From: Gemmatimonadota bacterium
Lineage (GTDB): Bacteria; Gemmatimonadota; Gemmatimonadetes; Longimicrobiales; Gaopeijiaceae
DNA length: 64,000 bases
Direction: 5' to 3'
Assembly: GCA_007125125.1 (NCBI GenBank)
Contig: SLDT01000157.1
Location: 1-64,000 of the forward strand
Shown here in pieces: positions 50,929 through 60,633 of this stretch; position 1 is the stretch's first letter, and every line of letters starts with the position of its first letter. Position numbers and translations under genes: made by a program. Under the pieces are notes generated by a model. It was not told the DNA's origin, made no database searches, and saw nothing but the letters and a program-made list of their open reading frames with translations.

Positions 50929-51905
50929 GTGAGTCCGGGGGCCTTCCGACGGGGTTCTACCTGCCCCCGGCCGCCGCGTTGCACGACCCCGGCTGGGGCC
51001 ATCCCGAGCACCAGGGGCGACTCAGGTCGCTTGCCTCGACCGTGGGCCGTGACCTCCTCACGCTGCACGGATACGTCGAACAGCTCGAGTCCCGCCCGGC
51101 CCCGATGGACCCGATCCTGCGGGTTCACTCCGCCGACCTCATCACCTCGATTCGGGAGGCCTGCTCGCGCGCGGGGAAGGGGCAGGTCGAGGTGGGCCCG
51201 GAAACCTTCGTGAGCGGCGCCACCTGGGACGCGATCCTCGGGAGTACCGGCGCCCTCCTCGAGGCGGTCGAGCGGGTCGCGGCCGGAACCCTGAAGAACG
51301 CCTTCGTGGCAGCGCGCCCCCCGGGGCACCATGCCTCCCACGCGCGGGCCCTCGGCTTCTGCCCGGTCAACCATGTGGCGATCGCGGCCCGCCACCTCAT
51401 CCGGAGCGGGCTTGCCGAGCGGGTGGCGATTGTCGACTGGGATGTCCACCACGGTAACGGAACGCAGGAGATCTTCTACACCGAGGCCGAGGTCTTCTAC
51501 CTCTCCCTGCATCAGTGGCCGCTTTTTCCCGGCACGGGTTCCGCAGCTGAACAGGGGAAGGGACCGGGGCGGGGGACCACCCTCAACGTTCCCCTCCCGG
51601 CTGGAACCGGATCGGCCGCCTACCTTCGTCACTTCGAGTCGGCGCTCGACCAGGTTCGGACCGTCTTCCAGCCCGACTTCATTCTCATCTCGGCGGGCTA
51701 TGACGCACTGGCTTCCGATCCACTCGGTGGCCTTCTGCTTGAGCCGGGTGACTTCCACCGACTCGCATCCCTTGTCGTGGACTGGGCCGAGGCGAGTTGC
51801 CATGGACGGGTTGCTGCCGCCCTCGAAGGCGGGTACGACCCTGCGCCGACGGGGGTCGCGGTCGTGCAGACCCTCCGTGCCTTCGCGGGGCTCGATCCGG
51901 CCTGA
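50925..51905 (+). CDS. Histone deacetylase family protein (class II/AcuC-like)
   Basis: The ATG at 50925 overlaps the carB stop (ATGA). The 326-residue protein has the zinc amidohydrolase motifs [22 protein letters not shown] and LISAGYDAL, and GYDP near the end. All catalytic His and Asp positions are present. Bacterial members remove acetyl groups from proteins, polyamines or other substrates; the substrate is not readable. It sits directly after carB in the operon. Confidence 0.92.
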   Translation: MSESGGLPTGFYLPPAAALHDPGWGHPEHQGRLRSLASTVGRDLLTLHGYVEQLESRPAPMDPILRVHSADLITSIREACSRAGKGQVEVGPETFVSGATWDAILGSTGALLEAVERVAAGTLKNAFVAARPPGHHASHARALGFCPVNHVAIAARHLIRSGLAERVAIVDWDVHHGNGTQEIFYTEAEVFYLSLHQWPLFPGTGSAAEQGKGPGRGTTLNVPLPAGTGSAAYLRHFESALDQVRTVFQPDFILISAGYDALASDPLGGLLLEPGDFHRLASLVVDWAEASCHGRVAAALEGGYDPAPTGVAVVQTLRAFAGLDPA

Positions 51906-52033
51906 CGCGGACGGGCATGAGTCAGCCCGGACTTGAGTCGAGGCCAGGGATCCGGGATATTGGAGGCATCGACGCCCCCCCACCGCGCCCGTCCGACCGA
52001 CCCCGCTGCGACCACTCACGCGGAGAGACATCG

Positions 52034-52564
52034 ATGCCCAGAGCAGTCACCATCATCGCACTCCTCGGTGCCCTTGCCGCCGCGGGCGCGATCTCTCCCG
52101 CGCTCGAGGCCCAGATCCCGGAGGGGGTCGAGGGCACCTACGAGCCGCACCCGGAGGCCACGAAGGCGATCTCGCAACTTCTCTCGCCCTTCTGTCCGGG
52201 GCTCATGCTCGAGGTGTGCCCCGCGCAGGAGTCCCTGGCACTGCGGGATTCCATCCACGCGCTGGCTGCGGAGGGATGGAACTCGGGCGAGCTCGTGGGC
52301 TGGATGCTCTCCCGACACGGGGAGGAGTACCGTGCGGTGCCGCAGCGTTCCGGCTGGGGGGCGTGGGCCTGGATCATTCCGCCGGCCGCCCTCCTCATGG
52401 GCTTCGGAGGCGTGCGGCTCGTCCTGCGCGCGCTGCGAGGCCCCGAAGAGGAGTCGGAGGAGACCACGGCGGACCCGATGGCCGGACTCCCCTCACCCGA
52501 AGAAGAGGAGCGCCTCCGGGAGGCGATCCGCGAACTTGAACTCGCCGAGGATCCGTCGTTCTGA
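52034..52564 (+). CDS. CcmH-like cytochrome c biogenesis protein (weak match)
   Basis: From the ATG at 52034 the 176-residue protein has a signal peptide ending LEAQ|IPEG. The segment LSPFCPGLMLEVCPAQESLALRDSIHALAAEGWNSGEL resembles CcmH near its thiol motif, though the cysteines here are spaced C-x7-C rather than C-x-x-C. A membrane helix (WAWIIPPAALLMGFGGVRLVLR) and an acidic tail follow. CcmH reduces apocytochrome c. No other ccm gene is in the window. I rate the assignment moderate. Confidence 0.55.
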   Translation: MPRAVTIIALLGALAAAGAISPALEAQIPEGVEGTYEPHPEATKAISQLLSPFCPGLMLEVCPAQESLALRDSIHALAAEGWNSGELVGWMLSRHGEEYRAVPQRSGWGAWAWIIPPAALLMGFGGVRLVLRALRGPEEESEETTADPMAGLPSPEEEERLREAIRELELAEDPSF

Positions 52565-52572
52565 CGGCCGGC

Positions 52573-53622
52573 ATGACAGACGAACCCCAGCAGCCCGACA
52601 AGCGGTCGACGACACCCTCGATGCTCGACCTCGTGCGTCTCAGCCCGAGGGCGATCTTCCCACCGGGCGGGCGCGAACTCTACCGGCAAATCGCGCTTCT
52701 GACGGACATGAAGGAGGGCGACGAGGTTCTCGTGGCAGCCTGCGGAGCGGGGGTCACGCTCGAGTACTTCGTGTCGGAGTATGGGGTACAGGGAAGCGGG
52801 GCCGACGTCGATGCGCACCTGATCGAACGTGCCGAGTCCCGAACGCGCGACGAGGGTCTTCACGGACGCCTTCAATTCCAGCAGAGCGCGATGGCGAGCC
52901 TTCCCTACCGGGACGGGGTCTTCGACGTCGTCGTGGCCGAACTCGGACTCACGGCGCACGCCGATCCGGACGAGGCGATTGCCGAGCTGGTCCGGGTTGT
53001 TCGTCCTGGAGGTCATGTCGTCCTCGTGCAGCTCGTCTGGAAGGCACCGGTCGAGCCCGAGCGACAGGCCGTCCTGGCCGAACACCTCGGCGCACGCCCC
53101 CTGATGCTCGTGGAGCTGAAGCGGATCCTGCGCTCACACGGTCTGGAGCGCATGCATACGGAGGCCTGGTCCGACGAGGAGACGGCCTTTCGTCCCCAGG
53201 TGAAGAAGCCTTTCCCGGACTTCGCGGAGCTCTTCTCCGTGTCGGAGAAGCTGGGGATCCTTCGCAGGGCCTTTCGTCGCTGGGGCTGGAGCGGGGTGAA
53301 GTCGGCGCTTGCGCGCGAACTCACCGTGCACCGCCTCCTGGAAAAGGAGCGAATCCTCGGCCTGGACATGATCAAGGCGACGAAGCCGGGGACCGCCGAA
53401 GCGGCCTCGTCCAATCCGGACGACGTGGCAGATCCGGGCGAGGAGGGTGAGGCCGGCGACCTTCGGGGTGCGGGGCCGAGCCCGGGCGCGCAGGCGCCGC
53501 CGCAGACATCCGATCAGAAGACCTCCGGCGAGACGAATTCCCCGGACCCGGCTCCTGCCGATGAGCTGGACGAGGCGCTGAAGGACCTTCCTCTCTTTCA
53601 GAATGGCGGAGGCGAACGATGA
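52573..53622 (+). CDS. UbiE/class I methyltransferase-like protein
   Basis: The 349-residue protein has a class I methyltransferase core: VLVAACGAGVTLEYF (motif I, about residue 50) with an altered GAG-type loop, VSEYGVQGSGADVD, and FDVVVAELGLTAHADPDEAI. The C-terminal 90 residues are low-complexity and acidic (Asp, Glu, Pro). The substrate is unknown. It lies 8 bases after the CcmH-like gene, and its stop overlaps the next start (ATGA). Confidence 0.75.
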   Translation: MTDEPQQPDKRSTTPSMLDLVRLSPRAIFPPGGRELYRQIALLTDMKEGDEVLVAACGAGVTLEYFVSEYGVQGSGADVDAHLIERAESRTRDEGLHGRLQFQQSAMASLPYRDGVFDVVVAELGLTAHADPDEAIAELVRVVRPGGHVVLVQLVWKAPVEPERQAVLAEHLGARPLMLVELKRILRSHGLERMHTEAWSDEETAFRPQVKKPFPDFAELFSVSEKLGILRRAFRRWGWSGVKSALARELTVHRLLEKERILGLDMIKATKPGTAEAASSNPDDVADPGEEGEAGDLRGAGPSPGAQAPPQTSDQKTSGETNSPDPAPADELDEALKDLPLFQNGGGER

Positions 53623-54815
53623 GTCGAGGTGCACTGCTGTCCGAGACGCGGCCCGAGGGGCTCGACGAGCTCCTCGACGATGCGGGGGCCGATGGCTGGC
53701 TCCTCTATGACTTCCGGGACCAGAACCCGATAGCACACGAGTTGCTCGGGCTCGGCAAGACGACGCGACGAGCCTTCGCTCTCGTGCCGAGGAAGGGGGA
53801 GCCTCACCTCCTGCACCACGCGATCGAGGGGTCGGCTTGGCGGGAGTGGCGCTGGGCAAGGAGTACCTATCGGGACTGGCGGGAGCTCGCCTCCGGGCTT
53901 CGGGACCTTCTCGAGGGCATGGGAACGGTCGCTATGGAGCATTCGCCGGGGTCAGCGGTCCCGACGGTGGACCGGGTGCCGGCGGGGGTCCTCGAGCTCG
54001 TGCGGGCCACGGGGGTGAGGGTGGTCTCGTCGGGCGATCTCGTGAGCGCCTGCCACTCGCGCTGGAGTGAACAGGGGCTCTCCCTGCATCGGCGGGCTGC
54101 CGGGATCGTGCGATCGACGGCGATGGCGGCCTTCGAGCGGGCGCGTGACGCAGCGGCGGCGGGGGAGCCGATCGGGGAACGGACTCTCATGGGATGGATC
54201 GCCGACCGGCTTCGTCGCGAAGGGGTCACGGAGCAGGTCGGATGCATCGTTGCGGCAGGGGAGTCCGCGGCCGATCCGCACTACGAGCCGGCCGGGGAGG
54301 GGGAGTCGCTCGCGGCAGGGTCGCTCGTCCTGATCGACCTGTGGGGAGGCTTTCCCGATGGTGGGATCCCGGCCGACCAGACCTGGATGGCCGTTCTCGG
54401 CGACGAGGCGCCGGAGCGCTGGCATGAGGTCTGGCGGGCAGCCTGCGCGGCCCGTGACGGGGCACTCGACCTGCTGTGTGCCCGTTCGGAGGCGAAGGCG
54501 GAGGTCCTCGGGTGGGAGGTGGACGAGGCTGCTCGGGAGATCCTTCGAGCCAGGGGTTTCGGGGAGTGGTTCGTGCACCGGCTCGGGCACTCGATCGACA
54601 GCGAGCTCCACGGCTCGGGGCCGAACCTCGACCACCTCGAGAGTCGGGACGAGCGGCGGCTCATCCCCGGCGTGGGGTTCTCGGTCGAGCCGGGGATCTA
54701 CATTCCCGGCGAGATCGGCGTGCGAACCGAGGTGAACGTCTACTGGGGGCCCAACGGGCCCGAGGTCACGACGCCGGGGCCCCAGGGGGAGCTCCTCTTC
54801 TTCCCCGTCGCTTGA
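53619..54815 (+). CDS. M24 family aminopeptidase (Xaa-Pro-type)
   Basis: The ATG at 53619 overlaps the preceding stop. The 398-residue protein has an N-terminal creatinase-like domain and a C-terminal pita-bread domain. The metal ligands are visible: Asp in LIDLWGG and in PADQTW, His in HRLGHSID, Glu in SVEPGIY and Glu in VRTEVNV. It removes an N-terminal residue before proline or acts as a related dipeptidase in the cytoplasm. It is followed by priA after 31 bases. Confidence 0.9.
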   Translation: MSRGALLSETRPEGLDELLDDAGADGWLLYDFRDQNPIAHELLGLGKTTRRAFALVPRKGEPHLLHHAIEGSAWREWRWARSTYRDWRELASGLRDLLEGMGTVAMEHSPGSAVPTVDRVPAGVLELVRATGVRVVSSGDLVSACHSRWSEQGLSLHRRAAGIVRSTAMAAFERARDAAAAGEPIGERTLMGWIADRLRREGVTEQVGCIVAAGESAADPHYEPAGEGESLAAGSLVLIDLWGGFPDGGIPADQTWMAVLGDEAPERWHEVWRAACAARDGALDLLCARSEAKAEVLGWEVDEAAREILRARGFGEWFVHRLGHSIDSELHGSGPNLDHLESRDERRLIPGVGFSVEPGIYIPGEIGVRTEVNVYWGPNGPEVTTPGPQGELLFFPVA

Positions 54816-54846
54816 GGAGGATGGGGCGGCGGGAGCGGGCCATGGG

Positions 54847-57351
54847 ATGAAGTCCTGGGTCGACGTTGCACTTCCACTCCCCCTCTTCCGGACCTTCACC
54901 TACGGGGTCGAGGGGCCAGTGCCCCCGGCCGGGACGAGGGTCCTCGTCCCCTTCGGCCGAAGGGAGAAGGTGGGGTGGGTGGTCGGGGAGGGAGACCCGG
55001 ACGGAATCGACCGGGTCCGGCCGATCCTGGACCTCCTGGACGAGGAGCCCTCCGTTCCCGCGGACCTCTTCGAACTCGCTCGCTGGATGGCGGAGTACTA
55101 TGTGGTACCGATGGGGCTTGCCCTCCGCTCGATGGTTCCGGCCGCGCTGACCGATGGCTCGCGGGAGGTGATCCTCCTCACCGATCGAGGGCGGGCCGCG
55201 GTCGAAGCTCGCAATGCGGCACTCCGACCCGCGGGGAGCGAGCTGCCCGCGCGGGCCGAGCGCGTGCTCGAGGCGGTTTGGGCAAGGGAAGGGGGGCAGG
55301 CACGAGTCGCACCCCTCGCGCGCCGCCTCGGAATGGGATCGATCTGGCCGGAGATCCGTCGGCTGGGCACACTCGGCTTTCTTGAGCATCGTACCGAGCC
55401 CCCTCCGGTCCCCCCGGTTCGAACGCGAAAGATCGTGCGCCTCGCGAGGCGGGTCGAGGACCTTCTCGCGCTCGAAGAGCTCTTCGGACGCGCTGGGCGC
55501 CAACGGGAGTGCTACGAGCTTCTGGAGGGCGTCGGGGGCACCCGTCCCCTGCAGACCCTCGTCGAGGATGATCGCTTCTCGCGCTCCGTGATCTCGGGGC
55601 TCCAGGAGAAGGGGGTCGCGGAGGTCGTGGACGAGGAGGTGGCCCGTGATCCGTTCGGGGGAGCCGACGCCTCACCCCCGCCCGACCTCGTGCCGACCAT
55701 GGCCCAGAGAGCGGCGATCCGCGCGCTCGTCGCCGCCCTCGAGGAGGAGCGGCCCGCCCCTTTCCTGCTCCACGGGGTGACGGGATCCGGGAAGACTCTC
55801 GTCTACATCGAGCTCCTGCGGGAGGTGGTCGAGAGACGAGGACGAAGCGCCATTGTGCTCGTGCCGGAGATCGCGCTCACACCACAGACCGTCGCGCGCT
55901 TCCGGAGCTGGTTCGGGGACCGGGTCGCGGTGCTGCACTCCGGCCTCTCGGACGGCGAGCGTTATGACCAGTGGCGACAGATCCGGAGTGGGGAGCGCTC
56001 CATCGTCGTGGGCGCGCGCTCGGCGCTCTTCGCCCCCCTCCCCGAGCTCGGTGCGATCGTCGTGGACGAGGAGCACGACAGCTCCTACAAGCAGTCCGAG
56101 GCACCCCGCTACGGGGCGCGCGATGTGGCAGTCGTTCGGGCCCTCGAGTCCGGCGCGATCTGTGTGCTCGGAAGTGCGACCCCGTCGCTCGAGAGCTGGC
56201 TCAATGTCGAGCGTGAGCGCTTCCGCCTCCTCTCCCTTCCCGAACGGGTGGCGGGACGTGCGATGCCCCGAATCGATGTCGTGGACATGCGCCGCTATCG
56301 CCCTCCCCCGGAGTCACAGGAGTCACGGGTCCGTCCGGACGTGAGGGAGGGAGGGGGTGTCCTGTCTCCTCCCCTCGTCGAGGCGGTGAGGGATCGGCTG
56401 GAGCGGGCGGAGCAGACGATCCTCCTCCTGAACCGGCGGGGCTACTCCTCCTTCATCCAGTGCCTGGAGTGCGGGGTGGTCCAGGAGTGTCCGCACTGCT
56501 CCGTCTCCCTGACCTTTCATCGGAAGAGGAGGGTGCTGCTCTGCCACCACTGCAGGCACGAGGAGCCGGCTCCCGTGCGCTGCCCTTCGTGTGGGGGGGG
56601 CGACCTCTCGTACCGGGGGCTCGGGACCGAGCAGGTCGAGCGGGTCGTGACCGAGAGCTTCCCCGGGGCGAGAGTTGCCCGGATGGATGTCGACACGACG
56701 ACGGGAAAGTGGTCGCATGCGGAGATCCTCGGCCGGGTCGAGAGGCGCGAGATCGACATTCTGCTCGGGACGCAGATGATCGCGAAGGGGCTCGACTTTC
56801 CCTGGGTCACACTGGTCGGTGTGGTGAATGCCGATGTGGGACTCCACTTTCCGGACTTCCGTGCGAGCGAGCGCACCTTCCAGCTGCTGAGCCAGGTCGC
56901 AGGGCGGGCGGGACGAGGAGTGAGGGCCGGCGAAGTCCTGATCCAGACTTCACTTCCGAGCCATTACGCGGTGACGGCCGCAGTCGGGCACGACTACGGC
57001 GGCTTCGCTCGGCGAGAACTCGAGGAGCGCGGCCGCGTCCCCTACCCGCCCCACGTACGCCTCGTGAACCTCGTTGTCAGCTCGCCCGACCCGGAGCTCG
57101 CCGCCACGGGTGCGGAAGCCTGCGCAGACAGGATGCGACGAGGTCTCGAGGGACTCCCCGGGGCACAGGTCACTGGGCCCGCGCCGTCGCCCATCGAGCG
57201 GCTCCATGGTCGCTGGCGTTGGCACTTCTTCGTGCGTGGAGGAGGGGTCGCCGGGGTGACGGCTCTTCTTCGTGCGCTTCTCCAGGCCCCCCCCCTTCCC
57301 CCGGGGGACGTGCGCCTGGTCGCGGACCGGGATCCGGTATCTCTCCTCTGA
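54847..57351 (+). CDS. priA: Primosomal protein N' (replication restart helicase)
   Basis: The 834-residue protein has a DNA-binding N-terminal domain and a superfamily 2 helicase core with Walker A GVTGSGKTLVYIE, DEEH (VVDEEHDSSYKQSEAPRY) and LGSATPSLESW. It has the zinc-binding insert with four CxxC-type pairs (CLECGVVQECPHC ... CHHCRH ... CPSCGG), then GTQMIAKGLDFP and AGRAGR. It reloads the replicative helicase at stalled forks. The stop and that of the convergent SDR gene are back to back (TGATCA, 57349-57354). Confidence 0.95.
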   Translation: MKSWVDVALPLPLFRTFTYGVEGPVPPAGTRVLVPFGRREKVGWVVGEGDPDGIDRVRPILDLLDEEPSVPADLFELARWMAEYYVVPMGLALRSMVPAALTDGSREVILLTDRGRAAVEARNAALRPAGSELPARAERVLEAVWAREGGQARVAPLARRLGMGSIWPEIRRLGTLGFLEHRTEPPPVPPVRTRKIVRLARRVEDLLALEELFGRAGRQRECYELLEGVGGTRPLQTLVEDDRFSRSVISGLQEKGVAEVVDEEVARDPFGGADASPPPDLVPTMAQRAAIRALVAALEEERPAPFLLHGVTGSGKTLVYIELLREVVERRGRSAIVLVPEIALTPQTVARFRSWFGDRVAVLHSGLSDGERYDQWRQIRSGERSIVVGARSALFAPLPELGAIVVDEEHDSSYKQSEAPRYGARDVAVVRALESGAICVLGSATPSLESWLNVERERFRLLSLPERVAGRAMPRIDVVDMRRYRPPPESQESRVRPDVREGGGVLSPPLVEAVRDRLERAEQTILLLNRRGYSSFIQCLECGVVQECPHCSVSLTFHRKRRVLLCHHCRHEEPAPVRCPSCGGGDLSYRGLGTEQVERVVTESFPGARVARMDVDTTTGKWSHAEILGRVERREIDILLGTQMIAKGLDFPWVTLVGVVNADVGLHFPDFRASERTFQLLSQVAGRAGRGVRAGEVLIQTSLPSHYAVTAAVGHDYGGFARRELEERGRVPYPPHVRLVNLVVSSPDPELAATGAEACADRMRRGLEGLPGAQVTGPAPSPIERLHGRWRWHFFVRGGGVAGVTALLRALLQAPPLPPGDVRLVADRDPVSLL

Positions 57352-58269
57352 TCAGCGCTCGAGCCCGACCAGTTGGGCGCTCAGTTCCCAGAACCGCGCA
57401 CGTGCCTCGGTGTCATATGCCTGCTCGTTGGCCCGAGCGACGTTCAACCCGTTGTAGTAGCGCCCGGCTTCGACCTCGTCCGAGACGATGAGCTGGAGAA
57501 GCGCTGCGGTGCCCTCCTCGACGGAGGCCCTTGGCTGGGCGCCCCGGTCCATGACCATTCCAGTGTCCATCATCGTCGCCGGATGCAGCGCATAGGTGCT
57601 GATCCCGGTTCCACGAAGCCGTTCGTGCAGTTCGTGGTTGAAGAGGATCTGCGCGAGCTTGCTCTGGGCGTAGGCCCGACCGTCGCTGTAGCCCTGCTCG
57701 AGCATGACGTTGTCGAAGTCGATTGGCCGCTGCGCGGTCGAGGCCACGTGTACGATGCGGGAGGGGGCGCCCTCCTCGAGCAGGTCGAGCAGGAGGTGCG
57801 TGAGGAGGAAGTGCGACAGGTGGTTCACCTGCATGTGCAGTTCATGTCCGTCTTCGCTGACCCTTCGCCCCTCCTCGGCCGTGAGCCAGATGCCCGCGTT
57901 GTTCACGAGTACGTCGAGGCGGTCGTGGCTTGCTCGCACCTGGGCCGCGAGTTCGCGCACCTCGTCGAGAGAGGCCAGGTCTGCCCGGTAGAAGTCGGCT
58001 GCTCCGCCAGCCTCGCGGATCGCCGAGACGACCTCCTGTCCGCGCTCGTCACTGCGTCCATGGACCAGGATGTGATGTCCTGCGGCACCCAGCCGGAGGG
58101 CGGTCTCGCGCCCCAGTCCCCCGGTGGAGCCAGTGATGAGGATGACCTGGCGGTCACCCCGGTCGAAGATGGCCCCTGGGTCGCCTTCCTCCGAGGGGCC
58201 GTGGATGAGGGGCAGGGGCAGGGCCAGAAGGAGCGAGAGAAGGGCCTGGAGGGGGAAGGCAGCAAGCAT
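57352..58269 (-). CDS. SDR family oxidoreductase with N-terminal membrane segment
   Basis: From the ATG at 58269 (a GTG at 58278 adds three residues) the 305-residue protein begins with a hydrophobic segment (LQALLSLLLALPLPLIHG), then a Rossmann fold: TGSTGGLG (cofactor loop), NNAG, and the Tyr-Lys pair in YAQSKLA. The sequence RADL at the end of the second strand region fits the WWOX/retinol-dehydrogenase-like SDRs, which are usually NADP-linked. The N-terminal anchor suggests a membrane-associated enzyme. Substrate is unknown. Confidence 0.87.
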   Translation of the reverse strand: MLAAFPLQALLSLLLALPLPLIHGPSEEGDPGAIFDRGDRQVILITGSTGGLGRETALRLGAAGHHILVHGRSDERGQEVVSAIREAGGAADFYRADLASLDEVRELAAQVRASHDRLDVLVNNAGIWLTAEEGRRVSEDGHELHMQVNHLSHFLLTHLLLDLLEEGAPSRIVHVASTAQRPIDFDNVMLEQGYSDGRAYAQSKLAQILFNHELHERLRGTGISTYALHPATMMDTGMVMDRGAQPRASVEEGTAALLQLIVSDEVEAGRYYNGLNVARANEQAYDTEARARFWELSAQLVGLER

Positions 58270-58468
58270 GGCGATCACACCTCGGGGGTGGTGGAAGAGG
58301 CTGGGCGGCCCCGGAAGTCGACGGCGGGCCGAACCTTTCTACTATGCATGGATCGAGGTTGATCCATCGGCCCATCCGAGGTCGAATCGTTACCCGGAGG
58401 GGCTGGCGGGCCGAGATGCCCTTCGCGTATGTTCCCAGCAACTCGCCGGATCCGGCAGGGTAGGCCGG

Positions 58469-59080
58469 ATGCAACACCGCAAACCGGCGGCTGCTCGCAA
58501 AGGTCCCTACGTTGGAGTGCGGAACGCGATGGGTTGTCTGGCGCTGAATGCGTCGTTCGAGCCCCTGACGCTCGTTCAGGCTCGGCGCGCGATACGGCTC
58601 GTGCTCGACGGGAAGGCCGAGATCCTCGAGATCGATGATCGCCGGCACTTCCGATCGGAGCGCGACACCTATCCCTGCCCCTCTGTCATCCGGCTGCGAC
58701 GGTTCATCCATGTGCCGCGACGCTTCCGACGGCAGGTGACGAATACCTTCATGTTTGCCCGGGATGACTATTCCTGCCTCTACTGCGGGCGACACCGGCG
58801 GGAGCTGCGGGGACGGCAGTTCCTTACGCGCGACCACGTCGTTCCAGTGTCTCGCGGGGGGGAGAACACGTGGGAGAACGTCGTGACCGCGTGCTCGACC
58901 TGCAACAACCGAAAGGGCGATCGGACACCGGAAGAGGCCAGGATGCCCCTGCTCACGATGCCGCAGGAGCCGAATCACGTGCACCTGGTCTGGGCAGTCC
59001 GGCGGGTGACCGCGCAGCAGGAGCGATGGATCCGGATGTTCTACGGGGAAGACGCCTTGCAGGCGCTCGACGGCTGCTGA
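58469..59080 (+). CDS. HNH endonuclease family protein
   Basis: The protein has 203 residues from the ATG at 58469, or 183 from the ATG at 58529 (MGCLALNASFEPLTLVQARR), where similarity begins. It contains an HNH motif: YSCLYCGR (first Cys pair), TRDHVVPVSRGGENTWEN, and CSTCNNRKGD (second Cys pair). Members of this group, found in many GC-rich bacteria, are believed to be house-keeping nucleases of unknown target. Confidence 0.88.
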   Translation: MQHRKPAAARKGPYVGVRNAMGCLALNASFEPLTLVQARRAIRLVLDGKAEILEIDDRRHFRSERDTYPCPSVIRLRRFIHVPRRFRRQVTNTFMFARDDYSCLYCGRHRRELRGRQFLTRDHVVPVSRGGENTWENVVTACSTCNNRKGDRTPEEARMPLLTMPQEPNHVHLVWAVRRVTAQQERWIRMFYGEDALQALDGC

Positions 59081-59084
59081 AGGA

Positions 59085-60629
59085 TCATTCGTTCGACGCG
59101 CTCCCGCTCGTTCGTCGCTCTCTCGCGTCGGCGGGGGTGCCCTCGTCGGGGTCGTGCGGGTCCCCGACTCCTTCGGCCGGCATGTCATCCGGGCGATCGG
59201 ACGAGCCGGGCTGATCCGACGGAGCATCGGGCGAGCCGTGCGAAGGAAAGCGCAGGAGCACGGTCGTGCCCGGTCCGCTCTGACTGGCCACGGAGGCGGC
59301 GCCCCCCATCAACTCCATCGCCCGACGGACCACGGCGAGTCCCATGCCGCTCCCGGCGTGCATCTCCTGGCTGTGAAGACGCGAGAAGAGTCTGAAGACC
59401 CGCTCCCGATGCTCGGGGGGAATGCCAACGCCGTTGTCGCGGATTCGAATCCTTGCCTCGCCAGCTGACCGCTCGGCCTCGATTCGGATGCGGGGGGGGC
59501 GGCGTGAGTCGCGGTACTTCAAGGCGTTCTCGATCAGGTTTACGAAGACCTGATGCAGGAGAACCGGATCGGCGCGCAGGGTGAGCGTCGACAGCGGAAG
59601 CGTGACGACCGAGGGGGCTTCCGGGAAGTTCTCTTCGAGCTCGGCCAGCGCCGAACGAACCGCCTCGGCGACGTCCACGGGGCGAAGCGCGACAGAGGAC
59701 GCAGTGCCGAGCCGCGCGTATTCGGTGAGTTCCTGGATGAGGTGATCGAGTTGATGCCCTGCGGCCAGAAGGTAGACGAGCTGGCTGCGCGCCTCGCTCG
59801 AGAGCTCGTCGGCAAAGCGATCGCGGAGGCGTTCGGCGAACCCGATCATCGATCGCACGGGGGCGCGCAGGTCGTTCGACACGGAGTGGGTCAGGGCGTT
59901 CAACTCGCGGGTTGCGAGCGTGAGTTCACGGGTGCGGCGAGCGGTGCGAAGTTCGAGCTCCCGATTCACGTCCTGCACCTGCTCCATCTGCCGGCGTTCC
60001 GGGGTCACATCACGAACCAGGGTGAGGTAGGTGCCCTCACCGCTCTTTGCGGATCGGGCCCACCCGATCGACCACTCGCACCAGATCGCGTCGCCCGACT
60101 GACTGCGATTCTTGAGCACCTGAAGGACCCCGGCCGCGTCGGACAGGCGTATCCTGGAGAGAGCACGCTCGAACTCGGCCCTTGATGCGGGATCGAGGAT
60201 CTCCCAGTCGAGCGCGCTTTGTCCGAGTGCCTGAGCCTCGGGCCATCCGAACAGCTCGGCCGCCGTCTCGGACCAGGCAGTGACGCGGAGATCGCGGCTC
60301 CACTCGATGCGTGCGAGGGGCGACACGTCGAGCTGGACTCGAAGGCGGTCGAGTTCCTCGGCAACGAGTTCCCCTTCGCGGTCTCGGCGTCGAAGTTCGA
60401 GTCGGATGACAAAGAACAGGGCGACGCCCGTACCGAGGACGAACCCCAGGAGCCCGATCGACTGAAGGGCTTCTGTCAGCGCAGGAGAGGGCACGAAACC
60501 CGGGAGTGCAGCTTCGAGGATGCCGATCCAGAGGGTGCCCAGGATGAGGTAGGCTGTGGCGATCACGAGCGCGACGCGGTTCGGATGGCGACGGCTTCGT
60601 GCCTGCAGGCGCTCTCTCTCCGTCAGCAT
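59085..60629 (-). CDS. PAS-domain sensor kinase with Asn in place of the phospho-acceptor His
   Basis: From the ATG at 60629 the 514-residue protein has two membrane helices (about residues 20-75), a PAS domain (LRVTAWSETAAELFGWPEAQ), a HisKA-like helical pair, and an HATPase domain (NLIENALKYRD, RDNGVGIPPEH, GSGMGLAVV). In the H-box the usual SVSHDLRAP reads SVSNDLRAP, so the phospho-acceptor His is Asn (checked against the bases 59868-59890). The ATP-binding motifs are intact. It may be a pseudokinase or may phosphorylate another protein. It starts 4 bases after the stop of the 164-residue gene, in one operon. Confidence 0.86.
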   Translation of the reverse strand: MLTERERLQARSRRHPNRVALVIATAYLILGTLWIGILEAALPGFVPSPALTEALQSIGLLGFVLGTGVALFFVIRLELRRRDREGELVAEELDRLRVQLDVSPLARIEWSRDLRVTAWSETAAELFGWPEAQALGQSALDWEILDPASRAEFERALSRIRLSDAAGVLQVLKNRSQSGDAIWCEWSIGWARSAKSGEGTYLTLVRDVTPERRQMEQVQDVNRELELRTARRTRELTLATRELNALTHSVSNDLRAPVRSMIGFAERLRDRFADELSSEARSQLVYLLAAGHQLDHLIQELTEYARLGTASSVALRPVDVAEAVRSALAELEENFPEAPSVVTLPLSTLTLRADPVLLHQVFVNLIENALKYRDSRRPPRIRIEAERSAGEARIRIRDNGVGIPPEHRERVFRLFSRLHSQEMHAGSGMGLAVVRRAMELMGGAASVASQSGPGTTVLLRFPSHGSPDAPSDQPGSSDRPDDMPAEGVGDPHDPDEGTPADARERRTSGSASNE

Positions 60630-60633
60630 GGGG

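Noticed and set aside
59440-59465. tRNA T-loop-like GGATTCGAATCC sequence
   Set aside because: It lies inside the kinase gene and no acceptor or anticodon stem can be built around it.
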